A stretch of DNA of 61,121 bases, from assembly GCA_032718475.1 (NCBI GenBank), contig JAUCBJ010000873.1, positions 1-61,121 of the forward strand. Reading direction: 5' to 3'. Of the stretch, positions 31,785-42,966 are shown in pieces. The stretch's first letter is position 1. Every line of letters begins with the position of its first letter. The notes under the pieces were generated by a model. The model had not been told where the DNA came from, searched no databases, and worked only from the letters and a program-made list of their open reading frames with translations. A program made the position numbers and the translations under genes. Origin of the DNA: Nemertoderma westbladi. Its lineage: Eukaryota; Xenacoelomorpha; Nemertodermatida; Nemertodermatidae.

Positions 31785-34762
31785 ATGAAGAATGAAAAAG
31801 ACCCGGAACTACACCAGACATGTATCCAAGAAGAGATTGATGCTGATAGCAACAACTTAATGTCCACTCTACATTACTATATGAAACATCCTCGTAAAAA
31901 GGCAATTAAGCTTATCTCCAACTTCCAAAAAGACAATCTACACTCTATCGTTCCATGTATCAGTCCTGACCCCCCAAATTCATCCATTGATCTGTTGTGT
32001 CTGACCACCCATCAACGCTGTTGTAGGTGTACATCTGGTTCTTGTATGAACTACAAGTGCAGGAAGATTATTTCATTCTGCTCTAACTGTCAAACTTCCG
32101 TGACTGGTCTCTGCTGTAATTTTTCTTCGTGGCCAGGTCCAGCGGGACCAGACCTCCCGATTACTATACCCATACCTGTTGAAGATGATTATATGGTTGA
32201 GACAGATAACATACCTCCCTTTGAACAGTCGATCATCGATTCGATGGTGATTGAGCTAAGTGAGCATATTTCCTTTACCACTACTGATGGTTTGCCACCT
32301 ATAGATCCTGGACTTGAATCACCTTCCAGAAAAGTGATTAACATAGGCTCTCTGATGCAGCGCACTTTTGGAGCCCACCTACTCCACGGCCTGCGGAACG
32401 ACCTAGACTCAGATAAGGAGGTTCAATGGGTTTCTTACTGCCGCCGTGCTACATTCAATCAAACTTCCCTGTACATAGTTCCTGGAGGTACAACAGGAAA
32501 ACTATATACTGCTACCTTATGCGCGGAGGTGGAGGCTCTTGCCGGTGCTCGAGCTAATTCGAAGAGACTCATTGTTTTTGAAACTGTTATGTTACAGCGG
32601 GATAAGCAGGTTGTTAAGGGGGCAGATATTCGTCGCCTATTGAGTCATCGTCTTGAACTTTGGAATCAGGAAAAATACAGTGAATTATTGAGTGAGATGG
32701 CTCGGTGTCAGCGTGGGTTTACTAGGAGACGAGGTGTCGGTAAAGAGGATGAGCAAAACCACTGGGAGCGGGTGTTTACCCGTATCATACTCCAGGGGCA
32801 TGAACGTGCAGCTATACGTTGGATTACTGAGCGAGATCAGGGGGGAATCCTTGATGTACAGGCAGATATTGAAGTGAAGGGTTGCAAGAAGCGGGTTTTG
32901 GATATTCTGCATGAGAATGTGCAGCTAGACGTTGGATTACTGAGCGAGATCAGGGGGAATCCTTGATGTACCAGCAGATATTGAAGTGAAGGGTTGCAAG
33001 AAGCGGGTTTTGGATATTCTGCATGATAAACACCCGAGTTCGACTTCTCCAAAGGCAGAAGCCCTACTAAACTTAAATGAGGAACTCCCTGTGCTAGATG
33101 ATGTAGATATTACAGCTAATCATGTAGAGACAGTGGCTAGGAAACTCCATGGGGTGCAGGGCCAGGAGGAACCGACGCTCTCCACTGGCAGGACATGCTG
33201 CTGTACCGAGGTGCAGTCAGTTCCCGTCTACGGGAAGCAACTGCTAGTTTAGTTTGAAGGCTAGCCAATCAAGTGGTTGAATGGTCCTCTATTAGGGCTC
33301 TAATGGCCTGCAGGTTAATTGCCTTGGATAAGTGCCCTGGTGTTCGACCCATTGGAGTCGGGGAGTCTTTGAGGAGAGTTCTTGGGAAGTGTATGGCTGA
33401 GTCAACCCAGGTCGATGTAAAGTTGCTGTGTGGCACAGATCAACTGTGCAGTGGTTTATCATCTGGAATCGAGGCAGCTGTTCATTCTGTTCGTGACCTG
33501 TCTGTGGGAGGAACATCAGGGTAAAGGGTGGGGTATTTTACTCGTCGATGTCAGAAATGCTTTTAACTCAATAAATCTGGTTGCAGCACTCTGGAATGCT
33601 CGGGTCCTTTTGCCTCGCTGTTCACGTTCATGTTCAATACTTACTGTGGTTACGCATATCTCATAAACCATAGTGAAAAAGGGGTAACTATTCTTCTTAG
33701 CCAGAAGGATTTACACAAGGAGACCCTCTAGCGATGTTGGAGTATGCTGTCACTGTGTTTCCTCTTATTAGGAATTAGCTAAATTGATCCAAATTTGGTT
33801 CGCTGATGATGCCCAGAGTTAATTACAACAGAGTTAATTAACTTAATTACAGACATTGTTAGAATGGTTTATTCTGCTTAATGAGTATGGCCCTTCCTTT
33901 GGATATTACCTGGAGCCAGATAAATGTATATTAGTGGTTGAGGAGTGTGATATTCCCAGGGCGCGTGACTTATTCCGCAATCATAGAATCCGGGTGGAAG
34001 GAAGAGGAATTACAAAGGGGACCCGTTCTCTAGGTGGTTTCGTGGGGGATGCAACCCTTCAAGCGTAGTATATTTCCAGTAAAGTAGCGGTTTTGCAATC
34101 ATTGGTACTAACACTTTCCAAAGCTTCCAGAAACCAACCTCAGGCTGCATATGCAGCTTTCGCCAGGAATTTGCAAAGTGAATGGGACTATTTACAGAGG
34201 GTTGTTCCGGTGGGATCTGAGGAGTCCACTACACTATATTCACCTCTTGAGAAAGTAATTTCCGCTACTTTCATCCCTTCTGTCCTTGGTAGCCCTATGT
34301 CAACCTCAGATGGAGAACTTTTTGAGTTACCTGTGCGTTTTGACGGTTTGGCCATTCGGAATCCAAGTAACACAGCGACACTATCTTATACTGCTTCCCA
34401 AGAGGGAACTGCAGTAGCAGTTGCAGCAATTAAAGGAATCCGTGATTACTCAGAATCAGATCATTTAAGCTGCCTGAAGGAAGCCCAGTACAACCTTCGG
34501 CACCAGAAGAAAGATAAGGCTGTAGGCAGTGCTTGCTATTGTAACTGCAGGCTTCACACCAGACAGAGTGAGAAGGATTGAACGTGCTTCTTCCGAATGG
34601 GCTTCTGGTTGGCTAACGGTAGCTCCAGTGGCGCGCCACCAATTCGATTTGTCTGCTAATGAGTTCCGGAATGGCCTAACCCTTAGGTACGACATCTGGT
34701 TAATGGCCCATCGAAATGCGATGGTTGTGGCGAAGTTTTTAGTACAACCCACGCGCTTGACT
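31785..34762 (+). pseudogene. Cys-rich region and reverse transcriptase of the SAP-RT element
   Basis: A 393-codon frame has a cysteine cluster (CCRCTSGSCMNYKCRKIISFCSNCQ) and then sequence leading to an RT. RT motifs in successive broken frames are [20 protein letters not shown] (about 33337-33400), ILLVDVRNAFNSIN (motif A, about 33536-33577), GDPLAMLEYAVTVFPLI (motif B, about 33720) and WFADDAQ (motif C, about 33797). GPSFGYYLEPDKCILVVEE and RVEGRGITKGTRSLGGFVGD follow. At least five frame breaks occur, one caused by a 113-bp tandem duplication at 32808-33033. Confidence 0.75.
32808..33033. repeat. 113-bp tandem duplication
   Basis: GTGCAGCTATACGTTGGATTACTGAG at 32808 recurs as GTGCAGCTAGACGTTGGATTACTGAG at 32921 and matches for the whole unit. 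Since 113 is not a multiple of three, it breaks the RT polyprotein frame. Confidence 0.9.
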
Positions 34763-34769
34763 GTAAGAA

Positions 34770-36490
34770 CTACTACTAGGATCGGCATGCTGCATTGCAG
34801 CTGCATTTTTAAGAATGCTGTGCCGGCTTGTCAACAAAATTGCACCGCCACAACTCCCTATCACCCATGAAATTTGCTAGATCATCCGCATCTTCAAGGC
34901 CAGTGTCCTTTAATATGCGTCTCAAGAAAGTCATGGGCTGTCCACCATGCTTATTCACTCCTTGAGGCTGCCAAAGTACAAGATTATGCACTGGCTGGTC
35001 CTCAACGGCGAAAGCAATGTCCTGCAAAGCGGAGGCGATTTTGTTCTAGTGTCAAGCTTTGGGGAACCAATGAGACACCTCCAATGTTATATAGTGTCTG
35101 GTTGGAGATGTGTGCATTGTACTTGACACAATGAATCCGGCGTAGCATTCTTGTGAATGTGCCATCCAGAGATTTGGTGTCCTCAGCAGTTAGAGCCCAG
35201 CATGGACTCCCATAGAGGAGTACTGGAACTACTGCTGCTCTAAATAATCGGACCTTAAGTTTCCGATTAATTCTTGGTGACTTCCAAATCCTGGAAAGCC
35301 TATTCAAGGCTGCCCATGCCTTTCCCTTACGTATTCGAAGGTCCTCACCTGACTTCCGGATCCATGATCCCAGATAACAGAAGTCATCCACATGCTCAAG
35401 CATACCATCTTTTGAGCTTATGCTCATCCGATCAGAGACTTGCTGAGGACTTTCAAAGTTAACTGTCAAAATTTTGGTCTTTCTGGAGTTAATAAAAAGA
35501 CCAACACTAGAAGCAGCATGTTCTAATGAGCTGAGGAGCCGTTGGGCTCCCTCTAGTGATTCTGAGAGTACTCCTAAGTCATCAGCAAAGTCTAGATCAG
35601 TTAGGTACTTGGCAGGATTTCCTCGACTTCTGGAGCCAGTAGATGGAGTTATCATCACCCCATCATCATTATAATGATCTAAGGACATGCGTAGAACATA
35701 GTCAACCACAATAATGAACAAGAATGGTGCAAGTGTGTCTCCTTGGAGGACACCCCAGAACACTTCAAATGGTTCTGTGTGTGTCACCATCAACAGTAGA
35801 CACAAATGTTGTAGAACCATCGTATACTGATCTGATTGCTGCAATAATTTCATCAGGAATCCCATATAATGAAAGTATGCTGAACATACGTGAGCGAGAG
35901 ACTGAATCAAAGGCCTTGAAGAAGTCAACAAAGATAACAGCCAGATGCCTGTCTTTCTTTTTTGATAACTCTTCAATTATCCTTCTAAGTGCCAAAATGG
36001 GCTCCATGGTCCCACGACCTTTACGGAACCCATTCTGATTTCCACGGAGCAGTCTCTCAATGGGATCCCTGATGCGATTTAATAGAATCCTATTGTATAG
36101 CTTTGCAGCAATCGAGATCAATGAGATTCCCCGAAAAGAACCATAGAGTGTTAGGATGCCCTTCTTGGGAACTGGCACCAACTTATTTGTTTTCATTTCT
36201 TGTGGGACTCTTGTTGTTCGGTACATGTCTACTATGATGGGATAGATGAGCTTTAAACACTCAGGTATTTTAAAGGAACACCATCTACTCCACTGGCACG
36301 ATTGGTCTTAATGCTCTTTGCAGCAGCCTTCACTTCTGCAAAGGAGATATCGCCAATGGGAATATCTGGGAGTACAGACTCAGACACTTTTACTTCTATA
36401 AAGTTATCAGACAATACCCTGTCATTATTGAGGAGCTTTTCAAAGTGGGCTTTCCAACCATTGAGGCGATCGGCTGGTGAATATATGCTG
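34770..36490 (-). mobile_element. 5'-truncated RTE-like LINE inserted in the SAP-RT element
   Basis: It is flanked by GTAAGAA at 34763-34769 and 36491-36497. The 3' end is CTAGTAGTAG at 34770. The 5' truncation falls within a segment matching residue region SPADRLNGWK of the longer copy at 45665. It interrupts the SAP-RT coding motif THALDCK...GGLVALCHNEVRD. Confidence 0.85.
34812..36461 (-). pseudogene. RTE-like LINE reverse transcriptase, frameshifted
   Basis: Frame 36226-35765 has NRILLNRIRDPIERLLRGNQNGFRKGRGT and VDFFKAFDSVSRSR (motif A). A 4-base CACA expansion near 35775-35785 shifts the frame relative to the copy at 47600. The next frame (35976-35002) has LQGDTLAPFLFIIVVDYVLR (motif B), TDLDFADDLGVLS (catalytic FADD), and the tail YGSPCWALTAEDTKSL and NRLRFAGHCFRR. 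The last segment (KDQPVHNLVLWQPQGVNKHGG) is in a third frame. No endonuclease is present because of 5' truncation. Confidence 0.85.
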
Positions 36491-36497
36491 GTAAGAA

Positions 36498-36795
36498 GTG
36501 GGGGTTTAGTGGCTCTGTGTCACAATGAGGTCAGGGATACCCGGGCCAGGGTGCACTCTTTAGTTTAGCTTTGCATGAAACTTGCATATCACGGGAACCT
36601 ATAATCAGGGAGGCCAACGAGGAAAGTGGTGTGGAGGGTTTGCGCGCTGACCTCTCAGTGAGGGGTTACTGGCAGCCACAGAGGCGGACATTGTTCGATG
36701 TTCGGGTCGTTGACCCTGACGCCCCCTTCATTTGTGCACGTAGCCTCTATACTACTAGACGCGGAAACTCAGTAGAAAAACAATTACCATGATGC
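36498..36795 (+). pseudogene. SAP-RT element, C-terminal nuclease-like segment
   Basis: GGLVALCHNEVRD opens the segment directly after the LINE's right target duplication. After frame changes, ADLSVRGYWQPQRRTLFDVRVVDPDAPF follows. The pattern of an acidic residue, about 15 residues, then FDVRV is compatible with a PD-(D/E)xK-type (restriction-like) endonuclease core, as found at the C-terminus of early-branching non-LTR elements. That function is an inference. Confidence 0.55.
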
Positions 36796-36801
36796 GGTGT
36801 T

Positions 36802-36922
36802 CGGACACTTCCCCCCCGGACACTTCCCCCCCGGACAGTTCCCCCCCGCTCAAGTAGGACACTTCCCCCCCGGACACTTCCCCCCCAGACACTTCCCCCC
36901 CGCGGACACTTCCCCCCCGACT
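36802..36922. repeat. left terminal minisatellite GGACACTTCCCCCCC
   Basis: About seven units of 15-17 bp occur, with one variant (GGACAGTTCC) and one spacer GCTCAAGTA. The array is mirrored in inverted orientation at 42844-42966 and in shorter form at 37848-37895. Confidence 0.9.
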
Positions 36923-37365
36923 GATCTTAACTTCGCACATTCGTATTTTTCATTTTGTAAGGTAAACGGACCGCTTGTATCCAGATAAGTTGTATCCAAT
37001 TTTCCTTTCGTAGCTCAGAAAGTGATCTTTTGCATCCCGATTTTACATTTTATATCCAAGTTTTATTTATGGGTTTTATCAATGCAATTACATCGTATTG
37101 TTTGCTAATCTTTAAACAATTGATTATATTAGATGACCTATAAATTCCATCCCCGGAATGATATACTGTTTTTATTAACTATAGAATTATAATAATTAAT
37201 TGTTTTAATTATAGGTATTATTATGTAATAATAGTCTTCTTCAAATTGTAGCAGATGGGGATGAATATTATTGTTGCAATCAAAATTATACCTCTCCAGG
37301 GTAAAATCGACATGCGTCGACCTGTATTCTGTGTTCAGCATTACATATTGATATACATATTACTA

Positions 37366-37895
37366 CTATACATACTATATAGATATTATACACACTACAT
37401 ATTAAATTTCCTGGTTACTTGCAATATTTTTAATAGGGTTTTGTTGAATTACATAATATTGTAGTAATTTATATATTAAATTGGTTAACATTCAATACAG
37501 CTCCTACTTTAGGCTTAGTCAATATATTATCTGATGATACAAACATGAATTAAATATTTCAAAGTGGTCTTAAGTCTTTCACCACGGGCTCTCAGGGAAA
37601 TGCCGGGGTCTGGGGGCGATAACCCCCAAGAAAAGAAGCGGGTATTTAACCTGAATAATTTTAATTGGGGGCTGCCGCCCCCAATTAAAAGAAATTAAAA
37701 GAATTAAAGGAATTCAAAGAAACACAAACAAAACGTTTCTTTTATAATTTTGAAAAAACTTGTCTAGATACAACTTGTCCTGTAACCATCTTTAACTTTT
37801 GTTTATTGCTTTGATGCACCCAGATTAATTTTAACACTTTAACTGGGGGGGAACTGTCCGGGGGGCAAGTGTCCGAGGGGGAAGTGTCCGGGGGG
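37366..37895. repeat. internal copy of the transposon right end
   Basis: It is closely similar to 42298-42900 (ATATAGATATTATACACACTACATATTAAATTTCC through the poly-G minisatellite). It has one copy of the 37-bp GGGGGCGGTAGCCCCC unit, where the other copy has four. Confidence 0.85.
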
Positions 37896-38021
37896 GAAGG
37901 AGACATGTATGGCGAGCCATCAGCGAACTTATATAATTATACTATGGCCGTTTTTCAAAAGTCTGTGTGTGTGTGTGTCAGAAACCATAAATGTCGGAAG
38001 CCATAATCGAAGTTAATATCT

Positions 38022-38975
38022 TCAAGTTTTATATCTTCTTAATATCTTCTCTCTATTTTCTCTAACTAGTTCTTTCTCCTTCTCTAATAGCGCGCTCTCT
38101 TCCTCTAACCGTCTCTCGAATTCTCTCTGACTTTGCGCCGCCAGATCGAGTTCGCACGCCAGATTTATTTCCGCCACCCGTCTTCCTTTTGCGGAGGATG
38201 TAGCAGACTTATCGGTTGTGACGGATTCCCTCCGTCTTCCCGTCCTACTAACTTTCCCCCGCCTCCCGGAACTTCCTCCGACCGACGAGACCGAATCCTC
38301 GGGGTTAACCTCGGGTCCGCCCTCCTGCGGTCTCCTCCAACCCACTAATTTTACTCCCCGGGCATCGACTAAGTATGGCCCTATGTACACTACACTAGGT
38401 TGCATACCCCTACACTCCCACAGATCACACAGTTCGCTGGTGACCTCTCTCGCTCTCCCCTCGGCTAGTTCTCTCTGTCCAAAGCGCATTAGGTAGTTAA
38501 AGTGTTCGTTCGACTCACCTAGTCGCCTTTTCAACTTCACCTGATCTATCTTGGCCCCTCCTTTGGTCTCTTTGAGCAGTTTCCGGGTCGCGTTGTAGGC
38601 CCGTCGAAGTCGATCGCTGACCCCGACGTCCTCGTCGCCGATGTCTCCTCTATCTCTACGGGTCTGGCGTCGTACCGTCGGCCCCACCGTTGCCATTCCG
38701 GTGGGCCGTTCGTCGTCCTCAGCCTGTGGCTGGCCGGTGACATCGGCACGTCGACCGCCGTCGTGTGTCGACTCGTCTCTCTCTCCTCCCGACTCGTCTC
38801 TCCTTTCTCTCGACTCGTTCTCTGGTTCCAGACGGCCCCCCTCATCTTGAATTGCCGGATCGCCCGTTGTGGATGGCTCCGGTGTCGTGGGCCGGTACCG
38901 TCTTGTCGCGGCCTCGCGGATCGTTAGATCACCGTCCGGGGTCCGCGGCGGTGTCGTCTCTCCTGTTCGACTCAT
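38022..38975 (-). CDS. GC-rich Arg/Glu-rich coiled-coil protein, function unknown
   Basis: The ORF has 317 codons and is noticeably GC-rich beside AT-rich neighbours. The N-terminal 120 residues are disordered (Thr/Pro, then Arg/Glu/Asp/Gly). Residues about 123-225 look folded (RRAYNATRKLLKETKGG, SNEHFNYLMRFGQRELAEGRA, VVYIGPYLVDARGVKLVGW). A Ser/Gly/Arg stretch and a charged C-terminal coiled coil (about 275-317) follow. It runs divergently from the PIN-like gene across an 840-bp gap. It could be a gag-like protein of a separate insertion or the second gene of the transposon. Not recognised. Confidence 0.5.
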   Translation of the reverse strand: MSRTGETTPPRTPDGDLTIREAATRRYRPTTPEPSTTGDPAIQDEGGRLEPENESRERRDESGGERDESTHDGGRRADVTGQPQAEDDERPTGMATVGPTVRRQTRRDRGDIGDEDVGVSDRLRRAYNATRKLLKETKGGAKIDQVKLKRRLGESNEHFNYLMRFGQRELAEGRAREVTSELCDLWECRGMQPSVVYIGPYLVDARGVKLVGWRRPQEGGPEVNPEDSVSSVGGSSGRRGKVSRTGRRRESVTTDKSATSSAKGRRVAEINLACELDLAAQSQREFERRLEEESALLEKEKELVRENREKILRRYKT

Positions 38976-39818
38976 CTTGTACTTGGTGGCTAGCAGTCAG
39001 TTCGGGCTGTTGGCATCTATTACTGTGACGGGATCTACGGATCCCGATTTATCCGTCTGGGTTTATCTATTTACGCGTCCCCGCCGTGTGTATGAAAAGG
39101 GTCAGTTAAGTTGAGAGTCCTGAAGTTCATATGTATAAAATATAATAAACGAGTAGTGCGAGCACGGTCAATAGGGTTAAAATGATATACCGGTAAATAT
39201 TATAGGGTTAAAATGATATACCGGTAACTATTACTCCCTATATGAACGAGACGCAATTACTTAGATAAAAATAGATTAATGTAAAACACATTAGTTAGAA
39301 GTCAGTTATACAATTATAAAATGTATTTATTTATTAAATTATCTTTAGGGGCGTAGTAACTTGGGTAATGTAGGGTCTGGTGCTTCAAAAGTACTGTGGT
39401 TGCCGACGCTTAATCTCAGCCAATCATAAGCTACGGTGGGCCATTCCCTCCAGGCTTCCTCCACAATTGTTTTCTCAATTGTTGAGTTTTGAGATTAAAA
39501 GATAGAATAATGATAATAATAATAATAATAATAATAATGAAATACTGATTAAATGATATGGTGACGGTAGTGGACGGTAATAGATGTTGCCGTTCCACCC
39601 TAGCTGATCTGACTAACTAAACTGATTAAATGACACAATCAACTGGTAATATATATTGCACGGTTGGCCGCACTATACTACTCAGCCGATGCCTTCCCCC
39701 CATTGGCTAATAACCTATTTTACACCCTCTGCCCTGCGGTGGTGTTTCCCCCCCCCCCCCCCCCCCCGCTGCTGTTACTCTCCTCTCTCTCAGGGGTGTA
39801 ACCCCTGACCCCTATTGT
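38976..39818. other. intergenic region between divergent ORFs
   Basis: It holds a 33-bp direct repeat (TAGGGTTAAAATGATATACC at 39173 and 39206), an (AAT)n run at 39504-39538 and C(20) at 39748-39767. It is a plausible bidirectional promoter region, but no defined promoter element was identified. Confidence 0.4.
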
Positions 39819-41585
39819 GTGTGTGTTCTCTGGGGTTTCTCCTTCCCACTTTGTTGGGGTGACACGAGGTTGATTGATCACCCTCGTGTTCCCCAATATT
39901 GCTTAACGGCTCACTTTATGGGGTGGTTAGCGGAATTGAATAAGCTAACAACTACAACATTAATTCGAGATGGTTTTGGGACATCAATTGTTTGTGATGC
40001 TTCACGGTGTGTTATCTGTCAACAAGTTAGGTTAGGGGGTTCAGGGGATAATATCACAGTTACCGGAACAACCGAAGGTAGAAAGAAAATAATAGCAGCC
40101 GCACAAATCCGAAAAGATATCGTTTTGAAAAGGATAAATTATCTGGGATTAGACTCTGAGTTTGTATATCATTGCAACAATGAGTGTTACAAATTATACG
40201 CATTAAAGAAAACATACAGCAAACAACAAAATTTATTAACAAACGAAATTGTACCACCATCAACTTCCGAAAAGCTACTTAACTTTTTGACCCTGGCAGA
40301 CAATGTCTATTCCTCCTTTCATTATGAAAGATTTATCAAGTGCTCCAAGCCTCTATCAGCTACCATACATAGACAAAATTTTCCTACTTTTCAAAGTACA
40401 ACAATCGGGGATCAATGCTCAAAACAACAACATAAAAATTATATCAAAGAACTGTTGCAATCGCAAAGGTCAGTTGATATCGCTAAGGAAAGAGGAATGG
40501 AAATGGAAGAGATCCTTAGTTTCGATATCACACCATCGTCTTTGATTGATAGTCATGGTGCTACAACTAAGCCAATGAAATCCAGTTTAATTTCTGAGTT
40601 AATGAGAATGATGGAAAGTGTAGACATGAATTTTGAAAAAGACACCGCACTAAAGACATGTCTTGTTGTTGATGTTATGAATCAACTTCGCAGAATACCA
40701 CTAAAGGGAAAGGGAACATTTCGTGAAATTTTCGAAGCGTTCAACCGTATTGTGAAGAGTGTCTGCATATTTAATCGAGTTGATTACGTTTTTGACAGTT
40801 ATCTACCATCATCGATCAAAAATGCAGAGAGAGAAAGACGATCTTCAGTTCAACAACTATCACTCACCTCCATTACTCCTGATGTGATGATTCCATTTCA
40901 GATAGATAGGTTTTGGGCATCAGGAGAAAATAAAGTGTTGTTACAAGATGCGCTTAAAGGATTCATATTGTGTGTGTTGGAAAACCAACCGTGGGACACT
41001 ATCTTAAGTGGTGTAGTTTGCGAAGATGAATCTATACCTGGAGTAATTCTAAAAGCGAACAATGGAGGAGCGATCGAGGGTCTGGAGAAGTTCAACATTG
41101 AAGAAGCAGACCTGCGTCTCATTCCGCATATTTTGAACGCGGTTAAAGATGGATCTGAAAGAATCATCGTGCTCTCAAATGATACCGATATGTTGGTGCT
41201 GCTCATCCATTTCTACAACACTTTTCACGAGAATGGTTTGTCAGAGTTATGGATGAGAAAAGCGTCAACAGAACTTATCCCAATTCATCGACTTGTGGAA
41301 CAGATCGGTCCTATTGGTGAGGCTATACTTGCATGTCATCATTACCTCACTGGATATGATGTTACTATCAAAATTGGCACCAAAAGGGCAGCCCTAAAGG
41401 TGCACCCAGAACTCTATTTAAAGAACTTCGGGCGATGTTTCCCACCTAATAAAGAATCATTCAAACATGCAGAGCAATATTTGGTTAAGGTCATAAAGCC
41501 ACGATCGACTAGTAAAACGTTTGACAGTCTTCGATCCGCAATCGTTAGACAAGAAGGTGCTCCAAACTTATTAAACCTTCCTTGA
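39819..41585 (+). CDS. PIN/FEN1-like nuclease-family protein of a transposon
   Basis: The frame is open for 588 codons. The first in-frame codon is GTG, so a likely start is the ATG at 39918 (M34). Family landmarks: CVICQ (about 64) and YHCNNECYKLYA (about 116) as zinc-binding Cys/His near the N-terminus; IEEADLRLIPHI (about 424); VLSNDTDMLVLLIHFY (about 449); HYLTGYDVT (about 508), where the usual motif reads H-x-x-TGCDTT. I recall proteins with the EEADxRL...S(P/N)DTDVLVLL...HxxTGCDT pattern as frequent in invertebrate genomes and probably mobile. The Cys-to-Tyr change suggests divergence or decay. The Cys-rich tail is downstream in other frames. Confidence 0.65.
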   Translation: MCVLWGFSFPLCWGDTRLIDHPRVPQYCLTAHFMGWLAELNKLTTTTLIRDGFGTSIVCDASRCVICQQVRLGGSGDNITVTGTTEGRKKIIAAAQIRKDIVLKRINYLGLDSEFVYHCNNECYKLYALKKTYSKQQNLLTNEIVPPSTSEKLLNFLTLADNVYSSFHYERFIKCSKPLSATIHRQNFPTFQSTTIGDQCSKQQHKNYIKELLQSQRSVDIAKERGMEMEEILSFDITPSSLIDSHGATTKPMKSSLISELMRMMESVDMNFEKDTALKTCLVVDVMNQLRRIPLKGKGTFREIFEAFNRIVKSVCIFNRVDYVFDSYLPSSIKNAERERRSSVQQLSLTSITPDVMIPFQIDRFWASGENKVLLQDALKGFILCVLENQPWDTILSGVVCEDESIPGVILKANNGGAIEGLEKFNIEEADLRLIPHILNAVKDGSERIIVLSNDTDMLVLLIHFYNTFHENGLSELWMRKASTELIPIHRLVEQIGPIGEAILACHHYLTGYDVTIKIGTKRAALKVHPELYLKNFGRCFPPNKESFKHAEQYLVKVIKPRSTSKTFDSLRSAIVRQEGAPNLLNLP

Positions 41586-41689
41586 TCAAGTCATTCATTG
41601 CAGGGTCATTTGTTGCGCGCCTTCTACAATGTTTATTTGTGTATATCAGTATTAAATAGTAACTCCCCAACCTAGAATCAACAGATTAT

Positions 41690-41884
41690 GGATGGTCTAT
41701 TAATGAGAATGACTCATCAATCATGCCGATCCTTGGAAGAATGAACTACCTAAATGGGCGACGATTACTTGCTTCTGCAAGAAGTGCAATACTATGCGAT
41801 GCAGATGCCGGAAAGATATCGTTTCTTGCACATCATTTTGCAAATGCAATTTTGAAATGGAGTGCGAAAATATTCCATAATAAG
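41690..41884 (+). pseudogene. detached cysteine-rich C-terminus of the PIN-like gene
   Basis: One frame reads DYGWSINENDSSIMPIL. After a one-base shift near 41733 another reads ITCFCKKCNTMRCRCRKD and SCTSFCKCNFEMEC, then a stop. A YGW motif followed by a CxCxxxC...RCxCRK...C..CxC array is the expected tail of this protein family. The gap of about 100 bp after the 41585 stop contains further weakly matching sequence (HLLRAFYNVYL). Confidence 0.55.
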
Positions 41885-42531
41885 AACATTTTATAATTCA
41901 TAGCATTTAATTAACATTATATAACATTTCATAATAAATTCACTCAGTGATCATATCAATATAACTATTTTACTGTGCCCTCGTTTCTTTATAACTCGCT
42001 TCGATCGGTTTATGATGAATTGGAGCATCGTAAAACCGTTATATTTGGTTAACTCTGGTAACAACAGCTAAATAATAATTATCATTTGTACTCTTGATTT
42101 GGAAAAGTGATGAGGACACAGATGAATATTTGTATATTTATGACGTCATAAAATGACGTCATAAAAAACTTAGGCCCAGGAACCTAAAAGTCTACCCAAT
42201 TTTTTTTTCTTCATTTTTGGACCCCAAACCCAGTTCAAGTGAGAAACGGCGTCCACCTCGAAATTCCTACGGGACTTAAGGCCAGGGACTGGATTAATAC
42301 ATACTATATAGATATTATTCACACTACATATTAAATTTCCTGGTTACTTGCCATATTTTTAATAGGATTTTGTTGAATTATATAATATTGTAGTAATTTA
42401 TATAATAAATTGGTTAACATTCAATACAGCTCCTACTTTAGGCTTAGTCAATTTATTATCTGATGATACAAACATGAATTAATTATTTCAAAGTGGTCTT
42501 AAGTCTTTCACAACGGGCACTCGGGGAAATG

Positions 42532-42666
42532 CCGGGGTCTGGGGGCGATAATCCCCAAGAAAAGAAGCGGGGGTTTGGGGGCGGTAGCCCCCAAGAAAAG
42601 AAGCGTGGGTTTGGGGGCGGTAGCCCCCAACAAAAGAAGCGGGGGTTTGGGGGCGGCAGCCCCCAA
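42532..42666. repeat. 37-bp minisatellite, four units
   Basis: The unit is AAGAAAAGAAGCGGGGGTTTGGGGGCGGTAGCCCCC (about 37 bp, split for reading), and the GGGGGCGGTAGCCCCC part can form a hairpin. ORFs across it are repeat-encoded. Confidence 0.9.
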
Positions 42667-42843
42667 TTAAAAGAAATTAAAAGAATTAAAGGAATTAAAA
42701 GAAAAACAAACAAAATTTGACTATGAAAATGTTTCTTTTATAATTTTGAAAAAACTTGTCTAGATACAACTTGTCCTGTAACCATCTTTGACTTTTGTTT
42801 ATTGCTTTGATGCACACAGATTAATTTTAACACTTTAACTGGG

Positions 42844-42966
42844 GTGAAGTGTCCGGGGGGCAAATGTCCGGGGGGGAAGTGTCCGGGGGGGAAGTGTCCT
42901 ACTTGGGCGGGGGGGAAGTGTCCGGGGGGGAAGTGTCCGGGGGGGAAGTGTCCGGGGGGAAGTGTC
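42844..42966. repeat. right terminal minisatellite, inverted relative to the left
   Basis: About seven units of AAGTGTCCGGGGGGG occur, including one variant with CCTACTTGGGC that mirrors the AAGTAGGACAC variant of the left array. Confidence 0.9.

Noticed and set aside
38218-39114. Plus-strand Ser/Pro/Leu-rich ORFs opposite the GC-rich gene
   Set aside because: They are shadow frames of the minus-strand 317-codon ORF. They share no motifs and have several competing frames.
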